Shown piece after piece: positions 1-9,161 of a stretch of 64,000 bases of DNA (position 1 is its first letter; each line of letters starts with the position of its first letter). The DNA lies in assembly GCA_050949175.1 (NCBI GenBank), contig JBMNFG010000014.1, positions 13,493 through 77,492 of the forward strand. The letters are read 5' to 3'. This DNA comes from UBA4971 sp900019985. GTDB taxonomy: Bacteria > Bacillota > SHA-98 > UBA4971. The translations under genes and the position numbers were made by a program. The notes under the pieces are model-generated. The model did no database searches, was not told where the DNA came from, and saw only the letters and a program-made list of their open reading frames with translations.

Positions 1-339
1 CTGGACCTATTCGTACTGCCTAGCCTTTCTGAAGGAATGCCGCTTGCCTTGCTTGAGGCTATGGCGGCCGGCGTCCCGATCGTCGCAACAAGAACAGGCG
101 GGATAAAAGACTTGATTCTAACAGCGGAAGACGTGGTCAATTTGGACTCAGCCAGACTGGTGCCTCCAGGTGATCCTCTGGCGATGGCTACATGCATTCA
201 AAGGGCTTTACTCTGTCCTCACGAATCCCGGGCCCTTGCGGATAAGGCAAGATCTCATATCCTGAGGAACTTTTCCATTGAGCGAATGGTAAGAAGAACC
301 GAAGAAGTGTATGAGGAGGTCCTTGCTTGTCGAAGCTGA
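1..339 (+). CDS. Glycosyltransferase family 4, C-terminal fragment (gene enters from the left)
   Basis: The reading frame is open from base 1 and ends with TGA at 337-339, so only about the last 112 residues are seen. The fragment starts LDLFVLPSLSEGMPLALLEAMA, carrying the EGMPLALLE version of the E-x7-E motif that binds the nucleotide-sugar donor in GT-B retaining glycosyltransferases, followed by the AAGVPIVATRTGG stretch typical of GT4 enzymes. These enzymes are cytosolic or membrane-associated and move a sugar from a nucleotide donor to a lipid or polysaccharide acceptor; acceptor and sugar cannot be told. The next gene starts 13 bases before this stop, so the two are probably translationally coupled and may serve one cell-envelope pathway. 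Confidence 0.85.
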   Translation: MDLFVLPSLSEGMPLALLEAMAAGVPIVATRTGGIKDLILTAEDVVNLDSARLVPPGDPLAMATCIQRALLCPHESRALADKARSHILRNFSIERMVRRTEEVYEEVLACRS

Positions 340-2828
340 AAAGGCCTTCAGTCGGGAAAAGATACCTAAGGCTCGTATGCCGAGGGCTGTTGGTTGTCCT
401 CATAGTTTTCTTAGGGGTGGGCTCCTTTGCCGTTCGCGACGATACACATCACCAAAGCCCGCTACAGGCTGGCTCCTCAGCGAAAACAGTTGTCATGTTA
501 GTTATAGATTCCTTATCAATCAGCGACATCAACCATGAAACGATGCCAAACTTGACGGGGTTGACGGAGACAGGTTCCATCGGGCTGATGAACACGAGGA
601 CCGCAAAAGGCAGGCAACCTGAGCACGCTTATGTCACAATCGGTGCAGGGACAAGGGCACAAGGCCTGCAGAGTGCAGGTTTTTTCTTTAACTCTCTTGA
701 GGGTTTTGAAGGTGCAAAGGCGTTTGAGGTCTACATACGGAACACAAATCAACCGGTTCCTTCCGGAAAAAGCATTGTGAACCCTTTTATATCTGCGATT
801 ATCAGCGTGAATAGAGACTCTGACTATGAAATCGTCCCAGGCGCACTGGGCGAAGCCTTGCGGAAGGCAGGGAAGAGGACAGCTGTCTTCGGAAACTCAG
901 ATACATACGATAAGCCTTTTAGATATGCAGCCTCAATCGCCATGGACACACACGGGGTTGTTGATATGGGTGATGTCAGTCGTTCCGTAACCTTGGAGAG
1001 GCCTGATTTCCCCGGAGGGATTATCTCTGATGTCAGCCGAATATCTCAAGGAGTCAGGGACGCCATAGGAAGTGCAGACTTTATTGTTGTTGAATCCGGG
1101 GATACAGCTCGGGTTGAGCGTCTTTGGCAATCGGGAACGATAACGAAAGATGCGTACTTACGCTCGAGGCGAGAGGCCTTGGCTGCAGCAGACACCCTTA
1201 TCGGAGCAATCCTTGGATCAGTAAGTCTCGAAGATTCAGTCCTGATGGTGGTTGTGCCGACACCGGGGCAGGATGCATCCGGGGAAGGGTATCTTCTCAC
1301 ACCGATAGTCGCAGCGGGAAGAGGGTTTTCTGGAGGCGTGTTGACTTCGCAGTCTACCAGACGGCGAGGTTTGGTAACCAACACAGACATCGCTGCAACT
1401 GTACCCGGCTGCCTGGGGGTTCCTGTGCCTCCATGGATATTAGGGTCAGGCATGGCATCAGTCTGGGATCCTAAGCCAATCCAGACAGTTACGGACCTGC
1501 TTTATCGGACAGCGTTTGTAAACCGCATCCGCACCCCTCATCTTAAGACATACGTGTCCTTCTTGATAATCGCAGGGTTAGGGATTCCCATTCTGATTGT
1601 GGCAAGAACAGTGATGAAGGCCAGATGCAAGACTGTAACGAGGGGATTAGCCTACTTGGTGGGAGAAAAGGCGGTTTGTGCAGTTGATTATGTGGTGCTA
1701 ATCCTTTCAGCTATGCCTCTTGTGTGGCTAGCCATGCCGCTTCTCACTGTTTTTTTGCAGTCTACCTCCGTTAATCCATCCTTTGCCGGATCAAGTATGG
1801 GCGCCTTTTTGTTTTCTCAGCAGGGCCTGACCATGAAGGCGCCCTCTTTCACTACCGTCTCCTCTTTCTCAACGTTAGCCGGTAGTCTCCTTGAAATGAT
1901 CCTCACCCGAGTAATGATCCCCATGGGAGTGATGATTCCTGCCGGAGTGATGACTATTGTCCTGGCTTTCATAGTCGTGTATATCGTCAGGGCAGGATTT
2001 GCGTCGCTGGAAGCTCAGTTCGCAGCTATCTGTCTAGCAACCGGAGCCGGAATAATCGTAGATGCACTGGCTGGGGCGGGTCTTATGAAATACTCGGTCC
2101 TAGGTTACGATCCTGTAGGCGGTGCAAGGTTCTACGGTATCGGAAATGAATACATGGGCGTCCTGATGGGATCCCTGATCGTAGGATGCGGACTGCTCCT
2201 AGATTACGTGAATATGCGCGCGGAAAGCCGGGTAGGCGAAAGGTGGCTGTCGTTTCTCATTCTCCTTACCTTCGGCCTCGGTCTGATTGTGCTGGCTTCA
2301 CCAAAGATAGGCGCAAACCTCGGTGGGACATGTACTGCAATAGCGGGCTTCGGCGTAGCTTATACCTTGTTTAACCGAAAGTCTTTTACATGGGTTCGAG
2401 CTGCAAGCTCAGCCGGTATCGGGATCCTTCTCATTATGTTAATAGCGTCGGCAGATGCTGTGCGTGCAGGAGGCCCGTTATCCCATTGGGGAAAGACCCT
2501 CCTTTGGGTGTATGGAAGCGGCGCTCGTGTTTTGGTGGATGCTGTCAGGCGTAAAGCATCCATGAACCTGAAACTCATACGCTACACGATATGGACAAAA
2601 GCCCTTTTGGTGTTTACAGGAGTCCTTGCTTTCATCAGGATCCGTCCTCAGGGGTTTGCGAGGAAGATACTTGGTGCACGTCCCGGGTTCACCTCTGCCT
2701 TATCTGCATGTCTTGTGGCAGGCGCGGTGTCACTTGTAACTAACGATTCCGGGATAGTCTCAGCGGCCCTCATAACAATGTATCCGGCATTAGTTCTCCT
2801 GGGTCTTGCATGGCGAGAGACTGTGTGA
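327..2828 (+). CDS. Large membrane protein with alkaline-phosphatase/sulfatase-like extracellular domain
   Basis: 833 residues from a TTG start at 327, chosen because GAGGAGGT lies just upstream and no better start is in frame. One membrane segment at about residues 17-37 is followed by a soluble region (about 50-380) opening VVMLVIDSLSISDI and MPNLTGL, the layout of alkaline-phosphatase-superfamily domains, where Asp of the first strand binds metal. From about residue 395 to the end there are roughly ten hydrophobic helices. This architecture is found in uncharacterised Bacillota envelope proteins; the substrate is unknown. It overlaps the upstream glycosyltransferase gene by 13 bp, suggesting joint work on a surface glycan or lipid. 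The domain call is by eye and the catalytic residues were not all verified. Confidence 0.6.
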   Translation: MSKLKRPSVGKRYLRLVCRGLLVVLIVFLGVGSFAVRDDTHHQSPLQAGSSAKTVVMLVIDSLSISDINHETMPNLTGLTETGSIGLMNTRTAKGRQPEHAYVTIGAGTRAQGLQSAGFFFNSLEGFEGAKAFEVYIRNTNQPVPSGKSIVNPFISAIISVNRDSDYEIVPGALGEALRKAGKRTAVFGNSDTYDKPFRYAASIAMDTHGVVDMGDVSRSVTLERPDFPGGIISDVSRISQGVRDAIGSADFIVVESGDTARVERLWQSGTITKDAYLRSRREALAAADTLIGAILGSVSLEDSVLMVVVPTPGQDASGEGYLLTPIVAAGRGFSGGVLTSQSTRRRGLVTNTDIAATVPGCLGVPVPPWILGSGMASVWDPKPIQTVTDLLYRTAFVNRIRTPHLKTYVSFLIIAGLGIPILIVARTVMKARCKTVTRGLAYLVGEKAVCAVDYVVLILSAMPLVWLAMPLLTVFLQSTSVNPSFAGSSMGAFLFSQQGLTMKAPSFTTVSSFSTLAGSLLEMILTRVMIPMGVMIPAGVMTIVLAFIVVYIVRAGFASLEAQFAAICLATGAGIIVDALAGAGLMKYSVLGYDPVGGARFYGIGNEYMGVLMGSLIVGCGLLLDYVNMRAESRVGERWLSFLILLTFGLGLIVLASPKIGANLGGTCTAIAGFGVAYTLFNRKSFTWVRAASSAGIGILLIMLIASADAVRAGGPLSHWGKTLLWVYGSGARVLVDAVRRKASMNLKLIRYTIWTKALLVFTGVLAFIRIRPQGFARKILGARPGFTSALSACLVAGAVSLVTNDSGIVSAALITMYPALVLLGLAWRETV

Positions 2829-2829
2829 T

Positions 2830-2949
2830 TATTCTGTGTCCTCCGATAAACGGGGTAACAGTCATATGTCTTCCAACAGACGGTGAGACTATTCTATGTC
2901 TTCCAACAGACGGTGAAACTATCCTATGACTTCCATTAGTGTTAGAATA
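2830..2949. repeat. 30-bp degenerate tandem repeat, four units
   Basis: Four head-to-tail units of exactly 30 bp start at 2830, 2860, 2890 and 2920. Units 2 and 3 are nearly identical (core ATGTCTTCCAACAGACGGTG); units 1 and 4 have drifted. The array begins two bases after the stop of the upstream gene and fills most of the gap before the next ribosome binding site. There are no unique spacers, so it is not CRISPR. Confidence 0.8.
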
Positions 2950-3016
2950 ATGGTAGCCTGTAAACAGGTGGTGTTCGCCTGCAACTCTACCTACCTGCCG
3001 TAAGGAGGGACAACCG

Positions 3017-4189
3017 GTGATTCGATGTCTTCACTTGGCAGACCTGCATCTTGGTTGGTCTCCGCAAGATAATGATTTCCCCAAAGACAAATGCAGACTC
3101 CGTCAAGAGGAGCGGAATTCCGTGTTAACACAAGCGGTAGACTTCGCAAAGGATCCCCAAAACGGTATCGACCTTGTTATTATTGCAGGAGATCTGTTTG
3201 AGACCCATACACCGGAACCTGCCTTAATAGAACACGTCTTAAGCAAACTAAGACAACTGGATAACGCAGGGATACCTGTGATCACAGTCCCAGGCAACCA
3301 CGACGAGATTACATACCACAACTCCGTATACAGGCAATATGGGACCGGCCGCACCTGGCCAGGCGTACTTGTTCAAACCCCCATGCCTGAGCTGGTGTTC
3401 CGTCATGAGATTAAAGGCGTTCCCGTGTTTATCTACTCTCTTGCTTACACCGGAGGCTTAACTAAAGTTAATGAGCTTAACGAATTCCCTCGCTTGGATG
3501 AGCCCGGCTTACACATAGGTGTGTTCCACGGTTCTTTAGATTGGAGCGGGGCAGGGGATCGCAGCCTTCCTCTTAGTTCGGAAAGGCTGGTACAAGCAGG
3601 GGAAGGCAGAGGATATGACTATTTGGCATTAGGCCATATCCACAAATACCAAGAGATGCGGGCAGGGAAGACAGTTTCCGTCTATCCGGGGCTGATAGAC
3701 TCCAAAGGATTCAGCGACCCCGGTGTTGGATACATGACAATAGCGCAGTTTGAATGCGAAGGGGATCCTGGAGGCAATTCAGGTTTCCGGGTAAACCTCC
3801 GGCGTGCCAATGTCCCCGTCAGGGAGCATGCAGTTGTTGAGATTGACATATCAGCTAAACCGGATCTCCAGGAGATTGCAAGTGAGTGCAGGAGCAAAGC
3901 CGGTCCTGATGCCATGGTAAAGGTCATTCTTTCAGGAGTTCCTTCTTTCAGCGTGGATCTTGAACGATTAAGAGCGGCCCTTGGGGAGCATTTCTTCTGG
4001 GTGGAAGTTGAAGATGGGAGCAGTTTCTTAGAATCAAGTGATATTGCAAGATTTGAGAAAGAGCCGACAATCCGAGGGTGCTTTACCAGAAGAATGCTGG
4101 AAAAACTGAAAAACTCAACTTCGGACCAGGAACGAGAAGTCATCATGATTGCCTTGCGAAAAGGCCTGGCAGCTTTTGAGGGGAGGTGA
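3017..4189 (+). CDS. YhaO/SbcD-like DNA repair metallophosphoesterase
   Basis: 390 residues from a GTG start with TAAGGAGGGA 6 bases upstream. Calcineurin-like nuclease motifs are in order: D-x-H in ADLHLGW (about 8-14), GDLFE (58-62), GNHDE (93-97) and GHIHK near 204, the set that binds two Mn ions in Mre11/SbcD nucleases. The length matches Bacillus YhaO (about 400). It overlaps the following ATPase gene, the usual nuclease/ATPase pairing; the complex would process DNA ends or hairpins in the cytoplasm. The pairing with a partner containing membrane segments favours the YhaO/YhaN subgroup over classical SbcCD, but this subgroup choice is inference. Confidence 0.88.
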   Translation: MIRCLHLADLHLGWSPQDNDFPKDKCRLRQEERNSVLTQAVDFAKDPQNGIDLVIIAGDLFETHTPEPALIEHVLSKLRQLDNAGIPVITVPGNHDEITYHNSVYRQYGTGRTWPGVLVQTPMPELVFRHEIKGVPVFIYSLAYTGGLTKVNELNEFPRLDEPGLHIGVFHGSLDWSGAGDRSLPLSSERLVQAGEGRGYDYLALGHIHKYQEMRAGKTVSVYPGLIDSKGFSDPGVGYMTIAQFECEGDPGGNSGFRVNLRRANVPVREHAVVEIDISAKPDLQEIASECRSKAGPDAMVKVILSGVPSFSVDLERLRAALGEHFFWVEVEDGSSFLESSDIARFEKEPTIRGCFTRRMLEKLKNSTSDQEREVIMIALRKGLAAFEGR

Positions 4190-4194
4190 GGCAA

Positions 4195-7100
4195 GTGGCA
4201 ACTGTCTTGTTCAGGAGATTTAAAATGTCAGGGTTCGGACCGTTTCGAGACACAGTCACTTGCCGGCTGACCTGTGGAGTCAACACCTTAATTGCCAGAA
4301 ATGAAGCGGGAAAATCATCGCTTGTAGCGGGCCTGATGGCTACAATCTTTGGGCTTCCTGCAAAGAGCGATCCCGGGGAGTTTGGGCATCGGCGTTTTAA
4401 GAACTGGTACGGTCCATCCCGCTTTGAAGGTGAGCTTGAGTTTGAGGCAGACGGAACCGTATATAAGATCTGGCGGGATTTTGAAAGCCACAAGATCTCC
4501 CTCTCCGTATTTGATAATGGGAAACAGAAGAATCTTGTAAGCGGTGAACACAATCCTCTGGCGACAAAGAGAAACGTGGAGTACGAAAAATGGCTTAAGG
4601 AATTGTTCGGGATCATGTCGAGGGAGCCCTTTGAATCTACTTTCTGCGTGACTCAGCCTCTTCCTGAGAGCCTAAAGAAGGGTGGACAAGGCCAGAAGGA
4701 GCTGACTGAGGACGTACAGGAGCTTCTGTCCGGCACAGGAGTGGCTTTTGCCAGGGCACAAGATGTGCTCTTTCTTGACTTAAAGAAACACACAAGGTTT
4801 ACGCGTGAGAGGCTTTCTATCGGTTCCAACCAGAGAACAGACGGGGAACTAGAAAGGATAGACGAAAGAATTGCTAAGCTGTCCACGAGCTTAGGTGAAG
4901 CGAAGCGCATTGCTGATTCTCTTGAAGTTGTGCGGAGGAGACTAAGCTCGCTCCAAGTTAAGCTCGACGCGAAAGCGGATGAACTAAAAAGCAAACAAGA
5001 TACTCGAAACGCCTTGGCTGAATGGAAAAGGCTGAAATCCGAGTACGACCAGGCTGTGCATGAGTTGACTCGCGTCAAGAAGGCACGTGAGGAGGCCGAG
5101 TCCCTTGAGAGCGAGATCACCAAAGAATCAGAAGAGTTGCGGTCGCTTTATCCTGAATTCGAAAACGCGCCTGAATCGATAGATAGAGACTTGGACGCTC
5201 TTATTGCTCTGAGGCAGGAGCTCACTTCGCTTTCGGAGACTATCTCCCGGATCAAGTCGCAACTCGATGCACGCAAAGAGGAGAAAAAGAAGCTCGAAAT
5301 AGAGGTCTCATCCCTCAGAGATTGGGGAAAGCTTGGCAGCACCCCTGAAGCGGAAGTGAGAAATAGAAGACGCATCGCATCTGACTTGATGGATGAGTGG
5401 GAGAAGTTTGAGCGAGACATGGCGGAACAGGCAGAATGTGAGAAGCTCCTTAACGGGGAGCTGAATGTAATAGATAAAGCTACTGCCGAGGAGCGAGGAG
5501 CCCTTGAAAACTATGAGGCAAACCTTGCCAGGCTGGAGAAGGAAAAGAGCGAGGCTTGGCAGAGGCTTCAGGAAGTAGAAACCAAGATCCGGGACTCTGA
5601 AAAAAGCCGTTTGGAATTCAGCGAAAAATACCAAGATCTTGAGTCTCTTCCTGATGATGCATTAAGCATTCTAGGCAAGAAGCTTCAGCTTATGCGATCC
5701 ATAGAGTCAGAGAGCAACAAGGCTGCGGAGCTTAAGAAGAAGCTTTCACCTCCTCTCTGGGCGCGTGTCGGTCTCGCGCTGATATTTGCGTTACTTGGAT
5801 GGGCGATAGGCCGATTGGAACCGATAGTAAGTTTTGGAATGGGACAGGTTTCAGAAGCGGTAGGCACGGGACCCGTTGCTTGGATACCTATAGTGATCGC
5901 TGCGGCTCTTGGAGTTACGGGGTGGTTTGTGGCTGCGCCTATATGGGCACTGGCACATCCGGGCGTGCGTAAGGAAGAGCAAGAGGCCTCATCTTCTATA
6001 GCAGCCTTTAAGTCAGAAATGGAAGAGATTGACGCATCTTTGGGAGAGCAGGTATCTTCCGCTGATGAGATGGAATTAGGAAGGCTTCAAGAAAGATTAA
6101 GCCAGCGCAACCGTGAAAAGATGCTTCTTTCGGAGAAGGAAAAAGGACTTCCGTCTGAAGAGGAGAGAAAAGAGGCTGAAGATGCTTCGCGCAAGGCACA
6201 GAAGAAGTATGATGAATTCATGCAGCTGACTGCTATGTTTAGAGAGCTGTTTCCAGATATCGGCGCTGCTTATGCCAAATGGAATCATGTGAAAGCCAGA
6301 CGGGCTGAAGCTGCCAAGCGGGCGTCAGCGTTTGCCATGGAGAACTTCGGGTGCGATCTTACGGCAGTACATGCATGTGCCGTATTGTCAGAAGGTGTAT
6401 CGTCCAAGTGGCGAGAAGTTGCTGAGCTCGTAGGCGTAACAGCGCCGGAAGAAGATATTGATACTGTAGGAAAGCTTGTGGAGTTCCTTAGGAATGCAGA
6501 TGATACATGGTGGACAAATATTCAAGGTGAATCAGAAAAGTATGAAATGCTTCAAAGACAAGCTGAACAGCTTTCAACTCTTATACGCGAAGGAGAGGCG
6601 AACCTCTCCCGGAGGCAAGACGAGGAAAAACAGAAGTATGAGCACTATGATGACATCTCATCAACTCTGAAACCTATATTAGACGCAGCCGGTGGAGACC
6701 CGAAACTTGCTAAGGAAAGATGGTCTTCGCTGCGTGAGGGGACTTTCACCCTGGAGAAGAAGAAGGAGGTCCTCAAGAAAACCCTGAGTGACCATAAAGT
6801 CAAGTCCTTAGATGAACTGAACACTGTTGTAACGAAGTGCGAAATGAATGCACTTGGCGCAGAGAACAGGTGGGAGAAGCTAATCCAAGAGAAACCCGGG
6901 CTTCCTCAAAAGCAAGCAGCAGATGACCCTGAGAGAGTTGACAGGCATGTCAGAGCCTTAGATGCTGCAATCGAGAATCTAGAGAACGAGGTAGCCAAAC
7001 TTCAAGGTGAACGCACAGCGTGCCTTGATGAACTGCGTGATCTTGAGCGAGAGAACCCCATTAACATAGCCCAGGCTGAACTGGAGCTTGAAGCGATGAT

Positions 7101-7569
7101 GGCAAGAAGAGAGAGGATTAGGCTGCAGGCGGATGCCTTAACTCTGGCTTATCTTGAGCTTAACGAAGCTATCAGAGAGTTCCATGCGTCCCACAGGATT
7201 CGTTTGGAAGAGGCTGCGATGAAGTACTTTGAAAGGATTACGGGGATTCCCGGCCGTGTCGTCATAATAGACGATGATTTCAAAGTACGTCTAGATGTTA
7301 ATGGCGAGAATTGCGATATCGCTCAACTGAGCAAAGGCGCTCAAGACCAGCTATACATCGCTCTCAGACTGGCGATTTCGGATCTCTTGTCATCTGATAT
7401 TAATCTGCCTCTTATCTTCGACGATCCGTTCGTAACATCGGACAGTGAGAGGCTCGATAAGATCGGTGCTGCACTGTCTCATCTTGGAAGAGAACGACAG
7501 ATAATCGTCTTATCACATAACGAGGATCTACGTAATTGGGGAGTTCCTGTTGTGTTGGAGCACTCGTAG
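4195..7569 (+). CDS. YhaN/SbcC-like AAA ATPase with coiled coils and two central membrane segments
   Basis: About 1124 residues. GTG at 4195 is preferred over GTG at 4186 because GGAGGTGA (4182-4189) sits 5 bases before it; the upstream start would overlap that site. The N-terminal P-loop is variant ARNEAGKSS, the form seen in YhaN and related ABC-type SMC-like ATPases; the C-terminal half-site has LSKGAQDQLYIALRLA (signature) and LPLIFDDPF (Walker B). Between lie long charged coiled coils, interrupted at about residues 520-590 by two hydrophobic helices separated by a short glycine-rich loop, as in Bacillus YhaN. These suggest membrane anchoring, unlike classical SbcC. It is expected to gate the nuclease encoded just upstream. 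A strong bidirectional hairpin follows the gene. Confidence 0.85.
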   Translation: MATVLFRRFKMSGFGPFRDTVTCRLTCGVNTLIARNEAGKSSLVAGLMATIFGLPAKSDPGEFGHRRFKNWYGPSRFEGELEFEADGTVYKIWRDFESHKISLSVFDNGKQKNLVSGEHNPLATKRNVEYEKWLKELFGIMSREPFESTFCVTQPLPESLKKGGQGQKELTEDVQELLSGTGVAFARAQDVLFLDLKKHTRFTRERLSIGSNQRTDGELERIDERIAKLSTSLGEAKRIADSLEVVRRRLSSLQVKLDAKADELKSKQDTRNALAEWKRLKSEYDQAVHELTRVKKAREEAESLESEITKESEELRSLYPEFENAPESIDRDLDALIALRQELTSLSETISRIKSQLDARKEEKKKLEIEVSSLRDWGKLGSTPEAEVRNRRRIASDLMDEWEKFERDMAEQAECEKLLNGELNVIDKATAEERGALENYEANLARLEKEKSEAWQRLQEVETKIRDSEKSRLEFSEKYQDLESLPDDALSILGKKLQLMRSIESESNKAAELKKKLSPPLWARVGLALIFALLGWAIGRLEPIVSFGMGQVSEAVGTGPVAWIPIVIAAALGVTGWFVAAPIWALAHPGVRKEEQEASSSIAAFKSEMEEIDASLGEQVSSADEMELGRLQERLSQRNREKMLLSEKEKGLPSEEERKEAEDASRKAQKKYDEFMQLTAMFRELFPDIGAAYAKWNHVKARRAEAAKRASAFAMENFGCDLTAVHACAVLSEGVSSKWREVAELVGVTAPEEDIDTVGKLVEFLRNADDTWWTNIQGESEKYEMLQRQAEQLSTLIREGEANLSRRQDEEKQKYEHYDDISSTLKPILDAAGGDPKLAKERWSSLREGTFTLEKKKEVLKKTLSDHKVKSLDELNTVVTKCEMNALGAENRWEKLIQEKPGLPQKQAADDPERVDRHVRALDAAIENLENEVAKLQGERTACLDELRDLERENPINIAQAELELEAMMARRERIRLQADALTLAYLELNEAIREFHASHRIRLEEAAMKYFERITGIPGRVVIIDDDFKVRLDVNGENCDIAQLSKGAQDQLYIALRLAISDLLSSDINLPLIFDDPFVTSDSERLDKIGAALSHLGRERQIIVLSHNEDLRNWGVPVVLEHS

Positions 7570-7617
7570 AAGCCCATCGAAAGACCGCACCTATGTCAAC
7601 AACGCATTAAAAACAGT

Positions 7618-7671
7618 CCGCAAGGCGCCCCGGCTCATGACAAGATGAGCATCTCGGGGCTTGCCTTGCGG
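7618..7671. terminator. Bidirectional intrinsic terminator between convergent genes
   Basis: A long imperfect hairpin: CCGCAAGGC (7618-7626) pairs with GCCTTGCGG (7663-7671), GCCCCG (7627-7632) with CGGGGC (7655-7660), and GCTCAT (7633-7638) with ATGAGC (7645-7650). On the - strand it is followed by a T5 tract (the AAAAA near 7609-7613), so it best fits the end of the spore-protein transcript; the + side is only weakly T-rich. Confidence 0.8.
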
Positions 7672-7692
7672 ATTTCTCTATTTCATTGTAGG

Positions 7693-8049
7693 TTAGGCGT
7701 TACCAATCGGTCCACTGGTAGGAGACTTGGTAATATCAACATGAGGCTCAAAATTCGTCTCATTTGTATAGCCGCTGGTTATGTTGACCTTGCTGCCCTG
7801 CAAGGCCTGGCTGAAACCGGCGGTCAAGCCACTTGTGGCCTGCTGGGTAAGGGACTGCTGAGCCGCAGCTATCATGTTGCGCACCATCTGGCCTCCAATT
7901 CGTCCAAGCACTGCAGAAGGCAGGTGTCCCAGGTACCCACCGTTCTGGTTCATATCAACTCCGACCTGGCTAGCAATTTCGTACTTGAACTTGTCAAGAG
8001 CCTGTCTTGCCTGAGGAACCACTATCTGATTTCTTCCTCTACGAGCCAC
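7693..8049 (-). CDS. Alpha/beta-type small acid-soluble spore protein, with C-terminal extension
   Basis: 118 residues from GTG at 8049, chosen because AAGGAGG lies 8 bases upstream; an earlier GTG at 8073 would run through that site. The core NQIVVPQARQALDKFKYEIA and the second half around GRIGGQMVRNMIAAAQQSL match alpha/beta SASP, DNA-binding proteins that coat spore DNA, change it toward A-form and shield it from UV and heat. The E-I-A region where germination protease cuts is present (KYEIASQVGV). The usual length is 60-75 residues; here about 45 extra residues follow the second helix, rich in Ser, Thr, Asn and Gly. Expression in the forespore is expected from family knowledge, but I could not identify a clear sigma-G promoter. 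Confidence 0.88.
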   Translation of the reverse strand: MARRGRNQIVVPQARQALDKFKYEIASQVGVDMNQNGGYLGHLPSAVLGRIGGQMVRNMIAAAQQSLTQQATSGLTAGFSQALQGSKVNITSGYTNETNFEPHVDITKSPTSGPIGNA

Positions 8050-8215
8050 ATTAGTCACCTCCTTAGGTTCCACAACTACTTTTCCCGAATCAGACCGGTC
8101 GACATACTAGCACATATCGGGAACAATCCAGAAGAAAGGGACAGGAGGTGAAAAGGATAGAAAACAGGGTAGGATTGGCTGGATTGCCTGGTTGAACGGC
8201 GCGCTGCAACTATAC

Positions 8216-8941
8216 TCAAATCACTTTAGCAATCAATTGAATAAAATTAAAATACTTTCCACCTTCAGCTTCCATCATTTTGATATCCTCAGCTACAATA
8301 GGATGATAAGCGGTGAGCCATTCTTCCCAAGCCTGTCTGCAACAAGACATCTCGCGGCTGTCAACTATTTCAATGCCCTGTGCTTTTGCCCATAGAGCTT
8401 TCCACCAATCGAGAGAGCGCAGCGTTCTTTCCATCTCGCTGTTCCAAAAGGGCTGCATCTCATCGGGGACGTTTTTCCCAAATTCGTACTTTAAACCAGG
8501 GATAGCGACGGCAATATGGCCGCCTTTTTTCACAAACGGGATGAGCGATTGAAGCATTTCCGCGGTATCACCGAAATAGTGATAGGCGTCAATGGACAAC
8601 ATCAAGTCAAAGTACCCGTGTGCAAAAGGCAAGCCTTTAGTCGCGTCTACAAAGATAGGAATGGCCTTGTCATCGATTCCGAGAGTCCTAAAACGCTCAT
8701 AGTTTTCAGTTGGCGAGATCCAGAGGTCGGCAGCGAAAACCTGCGCACCGTATTTTTTCACCAGGAAAAGCGTGGAAAGACCGGATCCACAGCCGAGGTC
8801 AAGGATTCGCATATTCTCATTGATATCGAGATATGACGCCAATTCTTCAGATAGCCGCATAGCGTTGGGCCCCATCATGTTAGTTCTCAGGAATTCAACG
8901 TTCTCATCATGAGACATAAACTCATTTGTAAACTGATACAT
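8216..8941 (-). CDS. Class I SAM-dependent methyltransferase
   Basis: About 241 residues from ATG at 8941, with AAAGGAGG 8 bases upstream; the open frame extends further 5-prime but without a comparable ribosome site. MRILDLGCGSG (near residue 50) is the glycine-rich motif I that binds S-adenosylmethionine, followed by the acidic end of strand 2 (VFAADLW), and LMLSIDAYHYFG for motif IV. The general fold is the methyltransferase type 11 group, with a sequence style like small-molecule N-methyltransferases. The substrate is unknown. It stands alone between the spore gene and a flagellin relic, and no partner gene points to a pathway. Confidence 0.8.
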   Translation of the reverse strand: MYQFTNEFMSHDENVEFLRTNMMGPNAMRLSEELASYLDINENMRILDLGCGSGLSTLFLVKKYGAQVFAADLWISPTENYERFRTLGIDDKAIPIFVDATKGLPFAHGYFDLMLSIDAYHYFGDTAEMLQSLIPFVKKGGHIAVAIPGLKYEFGKNVPDEMQPFWNSEMERTLRSLDWWKALWAKAQGIEIVDSREMSCCRQAWEEWLTAYHPIVAEDIKMMEAEGGKYFNFIQLIAKVI

Positions 8942-9161
8942 GGTAAGCCTCCTTTCTACAGTGCCTATTTCACGGACTGTACAGACCTGACTCTGCCGGC
9001 AGTAATCGGGAGCTTTGTTAACATCGTCTATACCGGTCCCGCGCACGAACCCTTTTTGATCCTACGGCATATACTATTAGAATTATAGGAAAAGCGCAAC
9101 AATAATGGCGGTGTTTTCTGAAAAAAGACGCCCTAATCGGAGAACTGGGCGATACTTAGAG

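Noticed and set aside
7645..8151. 168-residue + strand protein
   Set aside because: Antisense of the spore-protein gene, whose family match is unambiguous.
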